The position numbers were made by a program, and so were the translations under genes. DNA of 64,000 nt from Ectopseudomonas mendocina (GTDB lineage: Bacteria; Pseudomonadota; Gammaproteobacteria; Pseudomonadales; Pseudomonadaceae), in NCBI RefSeq assembly GCF_008041835.1, contig NZ_VRYE01000040.1, positions 30,315 through 94,314 of the forward strand, given 5' to 3'. The notes under the pieces were generated by a model. The model had not been told where the DNA came from. It made no database searches and saw nothing but the letters and a program-made list of their open reading frames with translations. Positions 53,380 to 61,853 of this stretch are shown one piece after another. The first letter of the stretch is position 1; the number at the start of each line of letters is the position of its first letter.

Positions 53380-54102
53380 ATGCTTTACGTCTTGCGCATG
53401 CTGCTGATGGGCGTGCATTTCATCCTGGCCGGCCTGCTTGGCCTGCTGCTCGGCCTGTGCCGCCCGTTCAACCCTGACAACAGCCGCCTGTGCGCACGCC
53501 TCTATTCGCTGCCCGCCCTGCGCCTGCTGCGCCTGAAGCTCAAGACCGATGTACGCCCGCTGCTGGAACACCAGCGCTCCTGTGTGATCATCGCCAATCA
53601 TCAGTCCAACTTCGATCTGTACGTGCTCGGCCGCGTGGTACCGGAGCGCACTGTGAGCATCGGCAAGAAGAGTCTCAAGTGGGTGCCCTTCTTCGGCCAG
53701 TTGTACTGGCTGGCCGGTAACGTCTTGATCGACCGCAGCAACGCAGTGACCGCCAAACGCGCGATGCTCACCACCACCGAAACCCTGCGCCATCGCGACA
53801 CGTCGATCTGGGTCTTCCCGGAAGGCACGCGCAACCTTGGCCGAGGCCTGCAGCCGTTCAAGAAAGGCGCGTTTCAGATGGCGATCACGGCTGGCGTGCC
53901 GATCATTCCGGTATGCGTCAGCAGCTATGCCAAGACCATGCGCCTGAACCGCTGGAACAGTGGCAGCATCATGATTCGCTCGCTGCCGGCTATCCCGACT
54001 GCCGGCCTGAGCCTGGACGATATGCCGGCGCTGATGGAACGTTGCCAACAGGCCATGAGCGCGTGTATCGACAGTATGGACCTGGAATTGGCGACGTCTT
54101 AG
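53380..54102 (+). CDS. plsC: 1-acyl-sn-glycerol-3-phosphate acyltransferase
   Basis: A 240-aa membrane acyltransferase that makes phosphatidic acid from lysophosphatidic acid. An N-terminal hydrophobic helix (MLLMGVHFILAGLLGLLLGL) is followed by the catalytic block IIANHQSNFDLYVLG (NHxxxxD) and the substrate block VFPEGTRNLGRG, then KKGAFQMAI and PIIPVCVSSY. Length is typical. Several PlsC paralogs exist in Pseudomonas, so the acyl preference is unknown. Confidence 0.93.
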   Translation: MLYVLRMLLMGVHFILAGLLGLLLGLCRPFNPDNSRLCARLYSLPALRLLRLKLKTDVRPLLEHQRSCVIIANHQSNFDLYVLGRVVPERTVSIGKKSLKWVPFFGQLYWLAGNVLIDRSNAVTAKRAMLTTTETLRHRDTSIWVFPEGTRNLGRGLQPFKKGAFQMAITAGVPIIPVCVSSYAKTMRLNRWNSGSIMIRSLPAIPTAGLSLDDMPALMERCQQAMSACIDSMDLELATS

Positions 54103-54178
54103 ACAAGAGACAAGCCGCGCACCGCATCATCGGCCCGGGAACCGTTGTACTCCGGGCCTTACAGACCTATGACAATGC

Positions 54179-54904
54179 TCAGGCCTTGGTCTCCTTGCCC
54201 TGAGCGACGAAGCGCATCATCCACTCAGCCACGGTCTTGCCCTGCTGCGTATGCTTCAGGCTGTCCACCCCCTGCTGATAGACCTGCTCGCCAAGATGCT
54301 GCTGACGCAGATCGAGCAACGCCCGCGAATAGTCGTGCACGAACTCCGGGTGGCCCTGAAAACACAGGACCTGATCCTCGATGCGGTAGGCGCCAATCGG
54401 GCAGAAGTCACTGGTAGCCAGCAGCGTGGCCTTCTCCGGCAGACGGGTCACCTGATCCTGGTGGCTGATCAGCAACTGCAGTTCGTCCAGCGCCGGGGTC
54501 ATCCACTCGGGTTTGTTCTCCAGGCGATAGCTGTGCACCCCTACGCCCCAGCCCTGCTCCGCGCGCTCGGCTTTGCCACCGAGCAGCAACGCCAATAGCT
54601 GATGACCAAAGCAAATGCCCAGCAGCTTGTCGCCACGCTTGTAGCGCTCCAGCAGGTATTCCTTGAGCGTTTGAATCCAGGCCTCACTGCCAAAGGAGTC
54701 GGCTTTGCTGCCAGTCACAAGATAGGCATCGAATTTCTCGCTATCGGGCGGGTAATGGCCATTCACCACGTTGTAGACACTGAACTCCGCCGCCACCGGC
54801 TGCTGAGCGAACAACTGCTCGAACATGCGGCCATAGCCCTGATACTGGTCAACCAGTTCGGGACGGAGGATGTCAGTTTCCAGAATACAGATACGCAGTG
54901 GCAT
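54179..54904 (-). CDS. Class I glutamine amidotransferase-like protein
   Basis: A 241-aa stand-alone amidotransferase domain. The nucleophile elbow is LLGICFGHQLLALLLGG, the catalytic histidine is in CFQGHPEFVHDYS, and a glutamate follows. No synthetase partner is fused or adjacent. In the GMP synthase-like subfamily some members are gamma-glutamyl hydrolases of polyamine or other conjugates (PuuD relatives), so an amide hydrolase role is possible. Start at 54904 avoids an unlikely in-frame extension. Confidence 0.88.
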   Translation of the reverse strand: MPLRICILETDILRPELVDQYQGYGRMFEQLFAQQPVAAEFSVYNVVNGHYPPDSEKFDAYLVTGSKADSFGSEAWIQTLKEYLLERYKRGDKLLGICFGHQLLALLLGGKAERAEQGWGVGVHSYRLENKPEWMTPALDELQLLISHQDQVTRLPEKATLLATSDFCPIGAYRIEDQVLCFQGHPEFVHDYSRALLDLRQQHLGEQVYQQGVDSLKHTQQGKTVAEWMMRFVAQGKETKA

Positions 54905-55038
54905 GAGGTTTCCTGTGGTGAGCACGCGGGCGGGTAATTTGTGCGTTTTTCTTAACATATGAATTCGTACAAATAAATAGCCGAGCCCGATTTTCAAGCA
55001 GATCCGCGATTATCGGCGCTGTGCAACGCCACGAACAG

Positions 55039-55058
55039 TCGTCAATTAAAATTGACGA
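55039..55058. promoter_or_regulatory. Perfect inverted repeat TCGTCAATT-AA-AATTGACGA
   Basis: A 9+2+9 palindrome in the 296-base divergent gap between the amidotransferase and the small gene at 55201. Its core resembles the FleQ site GTCAATAAATTGAC but is two bases longer. It is a likely operator of an unknown regulator. Confidence 0.5.
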
Positions 55059-55200
55059 AACTTTACCCTGTCAGTGCATGGCGACGTTTCATCAGCCGCT
55101 TCGATAGTTACCATGCACGCCATTCACTTCTGTGATTGCACGCTCGCAGCGAATATCGCCACAACGGGCAGTCGCCCTCATGCACAGAAAGAAATCGATC

Positions 55201-55314
55201 ATGAGCACCTACTCCGCACTCGCCAGCTTCGCCGCCGCTTCCGCCTTCCAGACCGTCGCACCGGTTCGTCCCGAGCAGGCTGCCGCCGTAGCCCGCGACG
55301 TTCGTCCGAGCTGA
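55201..55314 (+). CDS. Small hypothetical protein (37 aa)
   Basis: A short reading frame starting MSTYSALASFAAASAFQTVA and ending VARDVRPS. It is rich in alanine with no clear signal peptide or membrane span. GAAAGAAA precedes the ATG. Its codon pattern is GC-rich at third positions, like real neighbours. It may be cotranscribed with the 66-aa gene 20 bases downstream. I do not recognise it. Confidence 0.45.
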   Translation: MSTYSALASFAAASAFQTVAPVRPEQAAAVARDVRPS

Positions 55315-55334
55315 CACAACCCAGGAGAGCCGCC

Positions 55335-55535
55335 ATGCACAGCCAACTCAGCCTGGACGCCTACGGCGTCACCTACGCCCACCTTCAAGATGGCAACCTG
55401 CAGTTCGAAACCGAAGCCGCCCTGCAACTCGATGATGGCAGCATGTTGACCCTGCGCATGCCAACTCGCCACAGCGAGATGCTGGCGATCCACGAAGCCG
55501 TGTGCATCCGTCAGGGCTGGTGCCAGGCGGCGTGA
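55335..55535 (+). CDS. Small hypothetical protein (66 aa)
   Basis: A 66-aa protein preceded by a clear AGGAG (55323-55327). It starts MHSQLSLDAYGVTYAHLQDG and ends HEAVCIRQGWCQAA. Predicted secondary structure is beta-rich with a C-terminal helix carrying two cysteines. No signal peptide or membrane helix. Unrecognised; it may form a unit with the 37-aa gene upstream. Confidence 0.6.
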   Translation: MHSQLSLDAYGVTYAHLQDGNLQFETEAALQLDDGSMLTLRMPTRHSEMLAIHEAVCIRQGWCQAA

Positions 55536-55591
55536 GAAAGCGATGATCTAGACTCCTCGTGACATTCACGGTGCGGAACGAGGCTGGCCCC

Positions 55592-55858
55592 ATGCAAACA
55601 CGCACTCTGATCACCCTGTTCGGCGGTAGCCTGTTGCTTGCTGGCAACGTTCTCGCGGATCGCCCCGGCAGTGACTGGATCAGCATCGACAAGGCGCTGA
55701 GCAAAGCACGTGCAGCTGGCTACACGGAGCTACACAAGATCGAAGCCGACAATGGCGGTTACTGGGAAGGCGAAGGCCTGAAACAGGATGGCCGTCTTCA
55801 CGAATTTCGTATCGACGGCAAGAGCGGTGCAGTGATTCGCGACCAGTTGGACGATTGA
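55592..55858 (+). CDS. Periplasmic PepSY-like small protein
   Basis: An 88-aa exported protein. The signal MQTRTLITLFGGSLLLAGNV ends at LADR. The mature part WISIDKALSKARAAGYTELHKIEADNGGYWEGEG followed by GRLHEFRIDGKSGAVIRD is a PepSY-type (DUF2874-like) fold: one helix and a beta-hairpin sheet. Such small proteins often bind metal or act as inhibitors of periplasmic enzymes; genes for them often sit beside two-component systems, but none is here. The ATG at 55592 has GAGG upstream. Confidence 0.8.
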   Translation: MQTRTLITLFGGSLLLAGNVLADRPGSDWISIDKALSKARAAGYTELHKIEADNGGYWEGEGLKQDGRLHEFRIDGKSGAVIRDQLDD

Positions 55859-55923
55859 CTTAGCCAGCCAATGAGAAACGGCCACTTCCAGAGCGTGTGA
55901 AAACGCCCTGACCGTAGGCAAAT

Positions 55924-56010
55924 CTAACGCCCTGACTGGTTCGGGGCGTTGGTGTTTTTGATGGCAATCAGCTCCCAAGCGGCATCCGGGAGTTCGTAAC
56001 GCTTTGCCAT
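55924..56010 (-). pseudogene. Remnant of an IS5-type transposase start
   Basis: On the minus strand a 28-codon frame starts MAKRYELPDAAWELIA and then breaks into IKNTNAPNQSGR and a stop. The first 16 residues are, from memory, the N terminus of IS5-family transposases (MAKRYELxDxAWxLI). The rest of the element is deleted, leaving its start and a short end with repeats of CGCCCTGAC. Confidence 0.65.
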
Positions 56011-56128
56011 GCGGGCCTCCAGCCTGTCATGGCGTCAATTCTACCCGTTCGGACTTTTCGTACAGAACCTAACAATGCAAACCTGCGTCGCTGCGCTCCG
56101 ACTGCCTGTTCAAGTGGACGTGGATTAG

Positions 56129-56180
56129 GTGTCCAGTGAGCTTGGAGCGAGTGTCCAAATGATCGTGGGCTGAGTGTCCA
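56129..56180. mobile_element. IS21-like end: three GTGTCCA repeats
   Basis: GTGTCCA occurs at 56129, 56151 and 56174, 22-23 bases apart, in the pattern of the multiple transposase-binding repeats at IS21-family ends (GTGTCCAAnTGnnCGTGGG type). No istA or istB gene follows. Together with the IS5 scar it explains most of the 434-base non-coding gap 55859-56292. Confidence 0.5.
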
Positions 56181-56292
56181 AGTGTCGTGGAATCCGCACC
56201 TAAGCCCCTGAAACACCTAGAATTTCTGGGGATTTTGCTATATGCGGCATGCAAGGTGTCGAAGAAGTGTCGAAAGCGACCAGAGGCTGCAG

Positions 56293-56577
56293 CTAGCTCT
56301 GGATCGGCGGCCACATCCTGGCGACGTGCACCAGGGCGAGAATCCAGACGGCGTCACGCTCAGCCTGATAGACAAGGCGGTAGTTTTCGTGGGGGATCAG
56401 TTCACGAGTACCGGCGACCGTTCCCAGCCTGCCCTTCTCGGGGAAGTCAGCCAGCGAGGCTGCAGCAGTGCTGAATGACTCATCCATGTGCACGGCAGTA
56501 CGAGGGTTTTCAGTGGCGATGTATTCCCAGATATCCAGACGATCCTGCAGAGCCTCGGGCGTCCATATAACCTGCAT
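56293..56577 (-). CDS. RelE/ParE-family toxin
   Basis: A 94-aa toxin-like protein. The start MQVIWTPEALQDRLDIWEYI and the core PEKGRLGTVAGTRELIPHENYRLVYQAERDAVWILALVH follow the RelE/ParE fold (conserved arginine before an IP..YR..Y stretch). It may be a ribosome-dependent mRNA cutter or a gyrase poison; sequence alone does not tell. The ATG overlaps the stop codon of the upstream antitoxin gene (TGATG). Confidence 0.88.
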   Translation of the reverse strand: MQVIWTPEALQDRLDIWEYIATENPRTAVHMDESFSTAAASLADFPEKGRLGTVAGTRELIPHENYRLVYQAERDAVWILALVHVARMWPPIQS

Positions 56578-56852
56578 CAGTAACCCAAGGTCTTAGCACG
56601 TCGAGCGGCAAATTCCGCCTCGACATCGTCATTGGATCGCCCGCGACCCGCTTCTACCGATGCCCTGGCAACAGCGACCTTGCGTTGCACGAATTCATCA
56701 TGCTCTTTGGCCTGTTGCTGCTGGCGAATGAAGTCGCGCATAAGGTCGCGCATGATCTGCGAGGCCGGCCGGTGCGCAGCTTGAGCAGCAGCCATGAAGC
56801 CTTCGCGCAACTCGGGCTCAAGCTTCAGGTTGAAAACGGCTTCTTTGGCCAT
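56577..56852 (-). CDS. Antitoxin of the RelE/ParE-type pair
   Basis: A 91-aa protein with an N-terminal ribbon-helix-helix: FNLKLEPELREGFMAAAQAAHRPASQIMRDLMRDFI. The acidic and basic C terminus (RGRSNDDVEAEFAARRAKTLGY) would wrap the toxin. The plan resembles the YacA/YacB pairs of plasmids (from memory). GAGGTG precedes the ATG and a palindromic site lies 31 bases upstream. The pair lies downstream of purC, separated by its terminator. Confidence 0.88.
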   Translation of the reverse strand: MAKEAVFNLKLEPELREGFMAAAQAAHRPASQIMRDLMRDFIRQQQQAKEHDEFVQRKVAVARASVEAGRGRSNDDVEAEFAARRAKTLGY

Positions 56853-56882
56853 GGTGCGTCACCTCATGTCTGGGCTGTATCT

Positions 56883-56900
56883 ACAACGTATATACATTGT
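56883..56900. promoter_or_regulatory. Palindromic operator of the toxin-antitoxin operon
   Basis: ACAACGTATATACATTGT is an 18-base near-perfect palindrome (one mismatched pair), 31 bases before the antitoxin start. Ribbon-helix-helix antitoxins bind such sites to repress their own operon. Confidence 0.7.
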
Positions 56901-56976
56901 GTGCATCTTAAGCCAAGCAAGCACCTCACACAGGAAAGCACAGCTGCCCACCTGTTGGATCACGCTCACAAACAAC

Positions 56977-57007
56977 AACGCCGCCCTCCCTGCGGGAGCG
57001 CGGCGTT
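56977..57007 (-). terminator. Terminator after purC
   Basis: AACGCCGC and GCGGCGTT with an inner CTCCC/GGGAG pair, followed on the minus strand by GTTGTTTG, 25 bases past the purC stop. Confidence 0.8.
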
Positions 57008-57031
57008 ATTGTTGGCATCTGATGCCAGGTG

Positions 57032-57901
57032 CTATTCAGTCAGACGGGTCAGCGCTTCGCGGTATTTGTCCGCTGTCTTCTGCGCCACATCTGCCGGTAC
57101 GGCCGGGGCCGGGGGTTGTTTGTTCCAGCCGGTGGATTCCAGCCAGTCACGCACGAACTGTTTGTCGAAGCTCGGCGGGTTACTGCCTTCGGCGTAGCTG
57201 TCGGCCGGCCAGAAGCGGCTGGAGTCCGGGGTCAGCACTTCGTCCATGAGGGTCAGAGTGCCGTCTTCATCCAGACCGAATTCGAACTTGGTGTCGGCGA
57301 TGATGATGCCGCGAGTGGCCGCGTATTCCACAGCCGTGGTGTACAGCTTGATAGCGGTGTCGCGCACCTGGGCTGCCAGTTCGGCGCCGATGATGGCTTC
57401 GCACTGTTCAAAGCTGATGTTCTCGTCATGATCGCCCACGGCGGCCTTGGTCGAGGGGGTGAAGATCGGTTGCGGCAGCTTGGCCGCTTCCTTCAGGCCG
57501 GCCGGCAGGGCGATGCCGCAGACGGTGCCGCTCTTCTGGTATTCCTTCCAGCCGGAGCCGACGATGTAGCCACGCACAATGGCTTCGACAGCGACGGGTT
57601 TGAGGCGCTTGGCAACGACCGCACGGCCTTCGACCAGCGGCAGCTCGGCGGCAGAGACGACGTCCTCAACCTTGTCACCGGTGAAGTGGTTGGGCACCAC
57701 ATCAGCAAGCTTGTCGAACCAGAAGTTGGAAATGGCGGTGAGGATCTTGCCCTTCTCCGGAATCGGCTGTTCGAGGATAACGTCGAAAGCCGACAGACGA
57801 TCGGTGGCCACCATCAGCATGCGCTTGTCGTCGATTTCGTAGAGGTCGCGAACCTTGCCCGAGTAGATCTTCTTCAGGCTCAGGGTGGTGGGTGTGCTCA
57901 T
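57032..57901 (-). CDS. purC: SAICAR synthase, long form
   Basis: A 289-aa enzyme that joins CAIR and aspartate in purine synthesis. Motifs are [11 protein letters not shown], the ATP site segment [26 protein letters not shown], and [31 protein letters not shown]. The length and the PDSSRFWP and [11 protein letters not shown] segments mark the long bacterial/eukaryotic form. P. aeruginosa PurC, from memory, is the 236-aa short form (start MEKREELYRGKAKSVY) at the same place behind dapA-bamC. The gene thus looks like a replacement in situ. It follows bamC by 88 bases. Confidence 0.95.
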   Translation of the reverse strand: MSTPTTLSLKKIYSGKVRDLYEIDDKRMLMVATDRLSAFDVILEQPIPEKGKILTAISNFWFDKLADVVPNHFTGDKVEDVVSAAELPLVEGRAVVAKRLKPVAVEAIVRGYIVGSGWKEYQKSGTVCGIALPAGLKEAAKLPQPIFTPSTKAAVGDHDENISFEQCEAIIGAELAAQVRDTAIKLYTTAVEYAATRGIIIADTKFEFGLDEDGTLTLMDEVLTPDSSRFWPADSYAEGSNPPSFDKQFVRDWLESTGWNKQPPAPAVPADVAQKTADKYREALTRLTE

Positions 57902-57989
57902 GTCGGCATTTCCGTTTCTGGCAAACAAAACAGGCGAAACCTTGTAGGGTTTCGCCCATCGATTAACGGCTGGGGCGCATTGCGCCAGA

Positions 57990-59111
57990 TCAGCCCAGGT
58001 TGTCTTGGATCAGGCTTAGCACGCGGCGCGACACATCGGCCGGGGCAACGGTGTTGAGGTCTTTTTCCACGGTAACCTGTACACCATCGCCAACCGGGGT
58101 CAGGCGCACCTGATAGCGCTCGGCGCGGGCTTCGATCTCTTCCTTGCTCGGCGCACTGCCGAATATGCGACCGAAGAAACCGGGCTTCTCTTCATTGACC
58201 TGAGCGCCTTCGGCCAGGTTGATATAGTACAGGCCGAGGCTGCGGTTGAGGTCATCGACACGAACGTCGCCCAGTTCGAGCGAGCGGCCAACACCGGACC
58301 AGGCGCGGTCGAAATCGGCACCAAGGTTGAGTACCGGGTTGCCATTGCCGTCTTCGCTCAGGCTGACGCGGCTGGGGGCATCGAAGTCGCGCGCGGCGAG
58401 CAGCGATACGGAACCGCCCTGCTCCACGCCACGGGCCATGCTCACCAGCATTTCGTCGAGCAGTGCAGCTTCAAGGTTGGCGTTACCGCTGCCGGCCACG
58501 AAGTCGACATCGGCGCTGCTGCCGGCGTTACGCACGGCGCTGCTGACGAACACTTCACTGGTGTTGCGCTGTACGCCCGGCTCGATGCGCACGCGCACGC
58601 GGGTTTCGGTATCCGCTGCAACATCGCTGACGCGGCTGCTCAGGCTGCGCGCCATGCCAGACGACAGTTCGTCGAAACGCTGCCAGGTGGTGGTGAACTC
58701 ACCGACCTGCGGGCGCTCGTTGGCAATACGGAAACCATTGTCTTCGAGGAACTGACGCGCCAGCGGCCAAACTTCGGCCGGTACACGCTGTGCCACTACC
58801 CAACGCGAATCACCGCTGCGCTGCAGGCTGAACTCGCGCTCATCGGCACGTACCTGCAGGCCCTGCGGGCGTGGCACTTCGAACTCGGCCTGAGTCGCGG
58901 TGCTGCTGGCCACTTGAGCCGGCACCGGCAGCAGCGGATCGAGGCGTTTGGCCTGGACGTCAGCCGGCAATTGCATCGGTGCAGTCTGGCGCGCTTCCAG
59001 GTAGTCGCTGCCGCGATCACGGAAGTAGCCATTTTCACCCCAGAGCCAGCCGCAACCGCTGGTGCTGGAGACGATCAGAGCAAGGGCGGAAAATCCGGCC
59101 AGTCGCTTCAT
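57990..59111 (-). CDS. bamC: Outer membrane assembly lipoprotein BamC
   Basis: A 373-aa lipoprotein subunit of the BAM complex that inserts outer membrane beta-barrels. The start [20 protein letters not shown] ends in a lipobox with cysteine followed by GW. Two helix-grip domains follow ([25 protein letters not shown], and [14 protein letters not shown]). Gene order dapA-bamC is the same as in E. coli, where bamC was called nlpB. Its start lies 16 bases after the dapA stop. Confidence 0.93.
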   Translation of the reverse strand: MKRLAGFSALALIVSSTSGCGWLWGENGYFRDRGSDYLEARQTAPMQLPADVQAKRLDPLLPVPAQVASSTATQAEFEVPRPQGLQVRADEREFSLQRSGDSRWVVAQRVPAEVWPLARQFLEDNGFRIANERPQVGEFTTTWQRFDELSSGMARSLSSRVSDVAADTETRVRVRIEPGVQRNTSEVFVSSAVRNAGSSADVDFVAGSGNANLEAALLDEMLVSMARGVEQGGSVSLLAARDFDAPSRVSLSEDGNGNPVLNLGADFDRAWSGVGRSLELGDVRVDDLNRSLGLYYINLAEGAQVNEEKPGFFGRIFGSAPSKEEIEARAERYQVRLTPVGDGVQVTVEKDLNTVAPADVSRRVLSLIQDNLG

Positions 59112-59127
59112 GCGTAGAATCCTTGAG

Positions 59128-60009
59128 TTAAGCCAATACACCGCACTGGCGCATGGCCTGGCGCAGCGGTTCGTGACAGCGCGGGCTGAGCCAGGTCAGC
59201 GGCAGGCGAATACCGTCGCCCATCAAGCCCATTTCATGCAGCGCCCATTTCACCGGAATCGGGTTGGATTCGAGGAATAGCGCCTTGTGCAGCGGCATCA
59301 GACGGTCGTTGATGGCGCGGGCGATGGCAGCTTCGCCACGCATGGCAGCAGCGCACAGGTCGCTCATGGCGCGCGGCGCAACGTTGGCGGTCACCGAGAT
59401 GTTGCCCTTGCCACCCAGCAGCATCAGCTCGACAGCGGTGGCGTCGTCACCGGAATAAACGAGGAAATCCTTGCTGACACGATCCAGCACTTCTTGCGCG
59501 CGCTGCAGATCGCCGGTGGCTTCCTTGATGCCGATGATATTGTCGATCTTCGACAGACGCTCGACGGTCTCCGGCAGCATGTCGCACACGGTACGGCCCG
59601 GCACGTTGTAGAGGATCTGCGGGATGGAGACGGCTTCGGCGATATGGCGGAAGTGCAAGTACAGGCCTTCCTGGGTCGGCTTGTTGTAGTACGGGGTGAC
59701 CAGCAGGCAGGCGTCGGCGCCGACATCCTTGGCGGCCTGGGTCCACTCCACGGCCTCGCGGGTGCTGTTGGCACCGGTGCCGGCGATTACCGGGATACGC
59801 CCGGCAACCTGATCGACTACGCGGCGAATCACCTCTAAGTGTTCGCTGTCGAAATCCAGTGTGGGGGATTCACCCGTGGTGCCGACCGCGACGATGGCAT
59901 TGGTCCCCTCTTGCAGGTGGAAATCCACCAATTTGCTCAGGGCCTCCCAATCCAGACCACCCTGCGCATCCATGGGCGTGACCAGTGCCACCATACTGCC
60001 CGCAATCAT
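59128..60009 (-). CDS. dapA: 4-hydroxy-tetrahydrodipicolinate synthase
   Basis: A 293-aa TIM-barrel lyase that condenses pyruvate and aspartate semialdehyde in lysine and diaminopimelate synthesis. Motifs are [54 protein letters not shown] and the Schiff-base lysine in IGIKEATGD. Length is normal. It is the first gene of the dapA-bamC-purC run. Confidence 0.97.
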   Translation of the reverse strand: MIAGSMVALVTPMDAQGGLDWEALSKLVDFHLQEGTNAIVAVGTTGESPTLDFDSEHLEVIRRVVDQVAGRIPVIAGTGANSTREAVEWTQAAKDVGADACLLVTPYYNKPTQEGLYLHFRHIAEAVSIPQILYNVPGRTVCDMLPETVERLSKIDNIIGIKEATGDLQRAQEVLDRVSKDFLVYSGDDATAVELMLLGGKGNISVTANVAPRAMSDLCAAAMRGEAAIARAINDRLMPLHKALFLESNPIPVKWALHEMGLMGDGIRLPLTWLSPRCHEPLRQAMRQCGVLA

Positions 60010-60254
60010 GCAACCGCTCCTGCCGGAAAAATTGAGCCGTAATGGTACTGGTGCCACCAGTCCGGCACAAGCAACGGACAAGGGCTATCAGTGCGTTTTA
60101 ACAGGCTGTTGAAGGCAACTGCCTTCTTTTGATGGCCCATCGTCGTCCGATGTAGCCGGCTGCGCCATTCCCCTCGGCGGTGCTTTTCGCTAACCTGCTC
60201 CCTTTGGTTCGTGGCTGCTCATGTGCGAACCGCTCATCGCTTTAGGAAGGCTGC

Positions 60255-60812
60255 ATGTCCACCCCCCCCGTTCGCGAACAATTCCTCGTTATCAGCGCGC
60301 TTGGCCGCGATGCCATGGCCCTGACCAACCTGCTCAGCCGCACCAGCCACGAGAACCGTTGCGCGGTGATCAGCACCCGTTTGAGCCGTCATGGAGAGTT
60401 CAGCGCTTTGGTGCTGCAGGTGTCCGGTAGCTGGGATGCGCTGGCGCGCCTGGAGTCGAGCCTGCCGCTGCTGGCCAAGAAGCATGATTTCAGCGTGGAT
60501 CTGGTTCGCAGCGCCGCTGCGGAAGTACGCCCGCAGGCCCTGCCTTATGTGGCCTACGTCAGCGCCGTGTACCGCCCGGACATTCTCAACGAGCTGTGCC
60601 AGTTCTTCATCGACCACCGCGTAGAGTTGGAAAGCCTGACCTGCGATACCTACCAGGCGCCACAGACCGGCGGCACCATGCTCAACGCCACCCTGACCGT
60701 AACGCTACCAGCCGGCACGCAAATCAGCTGGCTGCGCGATCAGTTCCTCGACTTCGCCGATGCCCTGAATCTGGATGCGCTGATCGAACCCTGGCGCCCA
60801 CAGAACCCCTGA
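60255..60812 (+). CDS. gcvR: Glycine cleavage system transcriptional repressor homologue
   Basis: A 185-aa protein of two ACT-type domains. The first starts REQFLVISALGRDAMALTNLLSRTS, the second YVAYVSAVYRPDILNELCQFF. In E. coli GcvR binds glycine and blocks GcvA. There is no DNA-binding domain, as expected. AGGAAGG precedes the ATG. It is divergent from dapA and 22 bases before bcp, the same order as in E. coli. Confidence 0.9.
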   Translation: MSTPPVREQFLVISALGRDAMALTNLLSRTSHENRCAVISTRLSRHGEFSALVLQVSGSWDALARLESSLPLLAKKHDFSVDLVRSAAAEVRPQALPYVAYVSAVYRPDILNELCQFFIDHRVELESLTCDTYQAPQTGGTMLNATLTVTLPAGTQISWLRDQFLDFADALNLDALIEPWRPQNP

Positions 60813-60834
60813 CAGCCGTAAGCAAGGAGTTTCC

Positions 60835-61308
60835 ATGCCCGTTGAACTCGACAAAGCCGTTGCCGACTTCCAGGCCGTGGCCACCAGTGGCCAGCAGGTC
60901 AAGCTGTCCGACCTCAAGGGCAAGCAGGTCGTACTGTATTTCTACCCCAAGGATGCCACGCCCGGCTGCACCACCGAGGGCATGGACTTCAGTGCCCGCT
61001 TCGAGCAGTTCAAGGCCGCCAACACCGTGATCTTCGGGGTCTCGATGGACAGCCTGAAGAAGCACGAAAGCTTCAAGTGCAAGCAGGCCTTCCCCTTCGA
61101 ACTGATCAGCGACGAAGAGCACCAGCTATGTGACCAGTTTGGCGTGTATCAGTTGAAGAAGAACTACGGCAAGGAGTACATGGGTATCGTGCGCAGCACC
61201 TTTCTGATCGACAAGGATGGCGTATTGCGTGAAGAGTGGCGCAACGTCAAGGTCGCCGGCCATGTCGACAAGGTACTGGCGGCTGCCGAAGCCCTGAACA
61301 AGGGCTGA
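60835..61308 (+). CDS. bcp: Thioredoxin-dependent thiol peroxidase Bcp (PrxQ type)
   Basis: A 157-aa peroxiredoxin. The peroxidatic cysteine is in DATPGCTTEGMDF; the resolving cysteine that often lies 5 residues later (GCTxExC) is replaced by methionine. So this copy is likely a one-cysteine type or uses a distant cysteine such as those in FKCKQAF or HQLCDQF. STFLIDKDG and the conserved arginine are present. AAGGAG precedes the ATG. Confidence 0.95.
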   Translation: MPVELDKAVADFQAVATSGQQVKLSDLKGKQVVLYFYPKDATPGCTTEGMDFSARFEQFKAANTVIFGVSMDSLKKHESFKCKQAFPFELISDEEHQLCDQFGVYQLKKNYGKEYMGIVRSTFLIDKDGVLREEWRNVKVAGHVDKVLAAAEALNKG

Positions 61309-61325
61309 GCCCTTCCCTGCACGTG

Positions 61326-61362
61326 AAACGCCGCGACGGCCATGAGCCGTCGCGGCGTTTTT
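61326..61362 (+). terminator. Terminator after bcp
   Basis: AAACGCCGCGACGGC and GCCGTCGCGGCGTTT form a perfect 15-base stem with a 5-base loop, followed by TTG. Confidence 0.9.
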
Positions 61363-61853
61363 GTTCGGGGTGCCTGGTTTGACCTCGACACACCGAATGC
61401 GTGGAAGCAGCGCCCCCCGCCGCGAATATAGCCCTTGAAAACTTCGCCCAGGGCCGGGGCCGGCCACGCTGGAAGCCTTCAACTATCTAGCAGGCCGTTG
61501 AAAAACGTAGGCGAGGCAGCCAGTGCAAGGCAGAAACAGCCGAAAAACGACCGGGGTCGCGCCCGACTTTACGTGCTGTAAATGAGCATTTTGAGGGTGT
61601 TTTTAACGCAGCAATGGCAACGTAGGTAGTTTTTCAACGGCCTGCTAGACACGGCCTTGCCAGCGATGCCTGGAGCCACCTCAGCCCGAGCCGCGCAGCC
61701 AGCGGGCGTCAGCCGCACGGCAATACCCAATGACGGCAATACGGCTTGCTCATCGGAGAAATAGCGACACAGCCGGTCACGAAGAATCTGGGGCAAAACG
61801 GGCATTGATCTGCAAGATACCAGGCTCTTTTAGGCCTGCATCAGCGGCGCGGC
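61363..61853. other. Gene-free stretch between bcp and the TusA-like gene
   Basis: Apart from the MITE copy 3 (61488-61647) no supported gene is seen. From memory, P. aeruginosa has a permease-like gene between bcp and the tusA-like gene; it is absent here. A minus-strand frame from 61805 runs into the MITE and ends inside it. Its first part (LPQILRDRLCRYFSDEQAVL) is not recognised. Confidence 0.5.
61488..61647 (-). repeat. MITE-like element, copy 3 (160 bp, inverted)
   Basis: Starts TAGCAGGCCGTTGAAAAAC and ends GTTTTTCAACGGCCTGCTA, perfect terminal repeats of about 19 bases. The interior reads CTGTAAATGAGCATTTTGAG, the reverse complement of the core in copies 1 and 2. A 12-15 bp insertion (CGGGGTCGCGCCCG) makes it longer. 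Confidence 0.8.

Noticed and set aside
55968..56216. A minus-strand frame of 82 codons in the IS-remnant gap
   Set aside because: It merely spans the GTGTCCA repeats and shows no protein family; the repeats explain the sequence.
57029..58057. A 342-codon plus-strand frame opposite purC
   Set aside because: Shadow of purC with no domain; the purC frame has complete motifs.
61569..61805. A 78-codon minus-strand frame before the TusA-like gene
   Set aside because: Its last third is read from the MITE, and the first part is not recognised; no ribosome site was seen.
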